A DNA stretch of 7,975 nt from Actinomycetes bacterium. GTDB taxonomy: Bacteria > Actinomycetota > Acidimicrobiia > Acidimicrobiales > Acidimicrobiaceae. The position numbers and the translations under genes are program-made. Location of the stretch: assembly GCA_021785315.1 (NCBI GenBank), contig JAJYFX010000066.1, positions 1 to 7,975 on the forward strand. The letters run 5' to 3'. Below, one piece after another: positions 5,661 to 7,975 of this stretch (position 1 is the stretch's first letter; the number at the start of each line of letters is the position of its first letter). Below the pieces are notes generated by a model. The model did no database searches and was not told where the DNA came from. It was given only the letters and a program-made list of their open reading frames with translations.

Positions 5661-6307
5661 ATGAGATCTAAAAACGTAGCGAATTTATTAGGAGCAGTAG
5701 TACTAGTTTGCGGAGTAACTTTCTCGGCAAGTGTAGGGCGTCGTAGGGGTCCAGGCTGATGGCAGACCATCTGTCTGGATCTAACTATTCCGGGATCAAT
5801 GGTAACGGCGCCATAGGATTGGTTGGACCGAAGTTTAGCAAAATGGCTGCGAACCAACTTGCAAATGAAGTCCCGACCAACTCCGTTGTGAACCGAGGCG
5901 CTGATACGGCCACCTTTCATGATGCCTCTGTCTCTTTTGCAGCCCTGGTGAGCGGATCAGTTGTTGGGATGTATTCCTTTGAGAACGCCAACCTTGCTAA
6001 CCCAACCGTTACTGTGCCAGTAGGTTCCGGGATGAATGTAGAGGTAGTCAATGCTGACGGTGACACGCCACATGGTCTGGAGATACCCGCGCAAAGGGAG
6101 TCATCGCCAGGGTTGGCGATGATGACCGGCATCCCTTCATTTAGTGGTTCCATACTCTGGTTTCTCGGTACCGTGATCTCTCTTCGGGAATACCAAAGGG
6201 GAACATCGGATTCACTATCAGTACATCGGGCGCATATCGGTATCCATATCCTTCCCCCCGGTCATGCCACTAAGGCCATGGCGGATTCATTAATAGTCGC
6301 TACTTAG
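5661..6307 (+). pseudogene. Rusticyanin/sulfocyanin-like secreted cupredoxin, frameshifted
   Basis: The gene begins at ATG 5661 with a signal peptide (MRSKNVANLLGAVVLVCGVT, then FSAS) that stops at TGA 5757-5759. The next part continues in another frame from 5759: a typical N-terminal cupredoxin region (AANQLANEVPTNSVVNR, ANPTVTVPVGSGMNVEVVNA) and the first copper ligand His in DTPHGLEI. Around 6178-6190 it shifts again to GFTISTSGAYRY. A third shift within the C-run at 6254-6259 returns to PGHATKAMADSLIV, holding the His and Met ligands. The Cys ligand expected in Y-x-C-x-x-PGH reads as Tyr (codon TAT). With at least three frameshifts and a lost ligand, it cannot make a working blue copper protein as written. 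Relatives carry electrons in the periplasm or outer face of iron- and sulfur-oxidising acidophiles. The family is clear from pattern; the exact subfamily is not. Confidence 0.75.
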
Positions 6308-6325
6308 CGGCTTCGAGGAACACTG

Positions 6326-6590
6326 ATGATAAGAAATCCTATACAAAGCCAGTGGGACCGACATGTTGAGTACTGCATACATGCACTTGGGGTTGCCTAT
6401 CTGACATCAGATGCCAATGATTGTTCTCATTGTTCTCACCGCCGCCTTTACCACAAGGATTTTCGCCGTCAGGAAATTAATGTTTTCTTCGTCTCCAAGG
6501 TGGCGTCATGCGAAGGCTGCTGGAGCCCTTCGAAAACATACCGTGATGAGCGCGGAGTTATCGTGAAGGTCCGAAATGTCAGCTAAACGA
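6326..6590 (+). pseudogene. Remnant of a small membrane protein, possibly DUF5134-like
   Basis: A frame from ATG 6326 encodes DRHVEYCIHALGVAYL and then loses protein character. A second frame takes over near 6411 with a clear membrane helix, MPMIVLIVLTAAF, then TRIFAVRKL, and later RWRHAKAAGALRKHTVMSAE, ending at a TGA near 6563. The two joined pieces recall actinobacterial DUF5134-type proteins, which have His-Ala-x-Met-like helices and an HHxVM motif. This match is from memory and is weak. A GAGGA before 6326 could be a ribosome binding site. Alternatively the 86-codon frame 6326-6586, with its CSHC pair, is an unrelated small gene. Confidence 0.4.
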
Positions 6591-6767
6591 CGAGTTGTGG
6601 CTCAGCTGTTGTATCGGGGGGCTGGGCTATTCGTTGTGAGATGGTGGGCCCTGGGGTTGGCATTTGTCGTTTTGCACCCTTTCTGCCAAGCTGCGTCTCC
6701 GCTTGCATCTGGATACGCTAGCGAATGCGTAAAGGATCCTTGCGCCCCAGTGCTCAATTGTTGTTGA
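6576..6767 (+). CDS. Possible small secreted or membrane peptide, may be a gene fragment
   Basis: A 63-codon frame with a basic start (MSAKRRV), a hydrophobic stretch GLFVVRWWALGLAFVVL and a plausible signal cleavage around CQAASP. The short remainder holds four cysteines and ends in NCC. An AAGG at 6566-6569 is a fair ribosome binding site. I do not recognise the protein. Because it sits between two decayed genes, it may instead be the tail of the preceding remnant. Confidence 0.3.
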   Translation: MSAKRRVVAQLLYRGAGLFVVRWWALGLAFVVLHPFCQAASPLASGYASECVKDPCAPVLNCC

Positions 6768-6783
6768 GTGAGCGGATGATGAC

Positions 6784-7723
6784 ATGATCTTGGGGGTAAT
6801 GCCACTCTGGTTCAGCGAAGTAGTTCTGGCTGTCGTCTTCACCGCCTGGGACATCCAGCGGGACTCCCCGAGGCAGCCGTGATGAGGTTGGGGCTTTGTG
6901 GTTTTCGCGGCAAGCGGCGGGCTGTTTGGTGCGCTGCCCTAGGCCCTTTCACGTCTGAACTGGTGCTCGGGGTACTCGCGAGTCTCGCGTGGCTGCGTAT
7001 TGGCGCCTGGTATTGGTCTCGACGATGCACTTGTCGCGCCCCCCCCGGGGAATGGGATCGGCATAACTGGTGGTAGCTGCCACTCCGGACCCCTTTCATC
7101 TGCCTGCAGGCCTCGACTGAGGTGCGGAGCATATCATCGGTTTCGCCTTCTGGTGGACGGTCTTCCAGGCACTGTTCATGCGGTACATCGCTGGCTCTAA
7201 CGGGCGTGCGCTTCGTGGCATGTTTCTACCAGAGATGTTCCTGATGAATGCGGTTATGAATACCTTGGCTGCAGGCAGCGTGCCATGGGCAGGGGAGGTT
7301 GGCGGCGGCTAGCAGTCCCTGAAACCTGGTGTTTTGGTTCGTCATGTCGATTGCACACTCAGCGCTGGAACCTTCCTTTCCTACCCCGTTTACTGAAGGC
7401 TGGTTGCCTGGGGACTCAAGTGCGGGAAGAAACGACAATACCCAGAGGAACGGCTTCTCCGCTGGCCAAAGGCCAGGGTCCCGTCGGCCCGGCTCAGATT
7501 TATGATAACCACAATAGCCACAACGAGGAGGCCGTCGACGACGAGTCTACGGGTCAATCGTATGGTAAGGCGGGCCTGTGGTGACCGATCCTCGGAGTCA
7601 CGCGATGCACGAACATGTCGTGCCTCTCGTCCGCCATCCCAATCGAGTCCATCGCGACTCCAACTGGTGGTGCTGCCCGGAGTGGTAATAGCCGGCATGA
7701 CTGTGAGCCTTTTTGGCACCTGA
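6784..7723 (+). pseudogene. DUF4396-like multi-pass membrane protein, heavily frameshifted
   Basis: Joined across frames, the pieces follow the order of a DUF4396 protein: MPLWFSEVVLAVVFTAWDI (ATG 6799, or 6784), then VSTMHL before an eight-C run (7039-7046), GNGIGITGG after it, GFAFWWTVFQALFMRYIAG and FLPEMFLMNAVMNTLAAGSV (about 7135-7285), VFWFVMSIA, SAGTFLSYPV, RLVAWGLKCGKKR, and a closing helix QLVVLPGVVIAGMTVSLFG ending at TGA 7721-7723. I count stops at 6880-6882, 7310-7312 and 7394-7396 and at least four frame changes. DUF4396 proteins are membrane proteins of unknown function often near copper genes in actinobacteria, which fits the island. The late conserved core (GFAFWWTVFQALF) makes the family call fairly firm. 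The sequence as given cannot produce a full-length protein. Confidence 0.65.
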
Positions 7724-7918
7724 AGTGGATCCTGTAATATTCCAATCCGGGATTCGTGAACGTAGCGTGAATTGTCGACCATCGCATCGAGATCTCGTCA
7801 ATTCCCCGAGAGCGCCAATTCGTACACGGGGAGGAAAGGGAGCAAGATGGCGTTTATTGGCTGGCCCGGCCGAAATCTGCGCTGATCCTGTCTAAAGTGG
7901 TTAACGTTGTCTTAGCCA

Positions 7919-7935
7919 CCCCACCCCGGGTGGGG
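7919..7935. terminator. GC-rich hairpin, possible bidirectional terminator
   Basis: CCCCACCC and GGGTGGGG form a perfect palindrome around a single C. The real loop would take the inner bases, leaving a five- to six-pair GC stem. Only TTAGTG follows, with no T-run, so termination is uncertain. It lies between the last decayed gene and a possible new start at 7959. Confidence 0.35.
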
Positions 7936-7958
7936 TTAGTGTCTGAGGTGAAGGTCTA

Positions 7959-7975
7959 ATGATACCTGAATACAA
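7959..7975 (+). CDS. Possible start of a gene cut by the right edge
   Basis: ATG at 7959 follows GAGGTGAAGG (7945-7954) at a usable distance and lies just after the hairpin. Only five codons (MIPEY) are visible, so no product can be named. Confidence 0.3.

Noticed and set aside
5447..5920. 157-codon minus-strand frame
   Set aside because: It runs antisense through the signal peptide and body of the rusticyanin-like pseudogene, has no ribosome binding site and no recognisable domain.
7847..7885. ATG after a strong GGGGAGGAAAGGGAG
   Set aside because: It closes after 12 codons; it may be the start of a destroyed gene but cannot be called one.
1..7975. CRISPR arrays, tRNA or rRNA genes, transposases
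   Set aside because: No regularly spaced repeats, cloverleaf patterns, rRNA segments or transposase motifs were seen on either strand.

Overview
The window looks like part of a copper-handling island from a bacterium of moderate GC content, most likely an actinobacterium and possibly an acidophile. The lineage guess rests on the Lgt-like fusion protein, the rusticyanin/sulfocyanin-like and DUF4396-like remnants, and two sites resembling the tandem motif I recall for the corynebacterial copper regulator CopR. It is inference from protein and motif style, because there is no rRNA or other marker gene here.

Positions 1-1900 hold the 3' part of an OmpR-family response regulator and a complete membrane histidine kinase, overlapping by 4 bases. 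Positions 1901-2287 are non-coding apart from a CopR-like box at 1962-1981. Positions 2288-2614 encode a small standalone cupredoxin-domain protein, and 2816-4024 an Lgt-related membrane protein with an unusual N-terminal domain and a Gly-Cys-Cys active-site motif. A second CopR-like box (4394-4413) lies just upstream of a small membrane protein with a histidine-containing tail (4465-4665). A 52-residue YHS metal-binding protein follows at 4872-5030.

From about 5031 to the right edge the sequence is largely eroded. There is a 14-bp inverted repeat (5140-5197), roughly 450 bases with no recognisable gene, and three frameshifted genes: a rusticyanin/sulfocyanin-like secreted cupredoxin (5661-6307), a small membrane protein remnant (6326-6590) and a DUF4396-like membrane protein (6784-7723). 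A GC-rich hairpin (7919-7935) precedes a possible new gene start at 7959.

Working model: the two-component system senses copper at the membrane and acts on the two CopR-like boxes, driving the cupredoxin, the small His-tailed membrane protein and perhaps the Lgt-like and YHS genes. The right half looks like a former extension of the same island that has decayed, unless the many indels are sequencing errors. No copper P-type ATPase or multicopper oxidase is present in the window.
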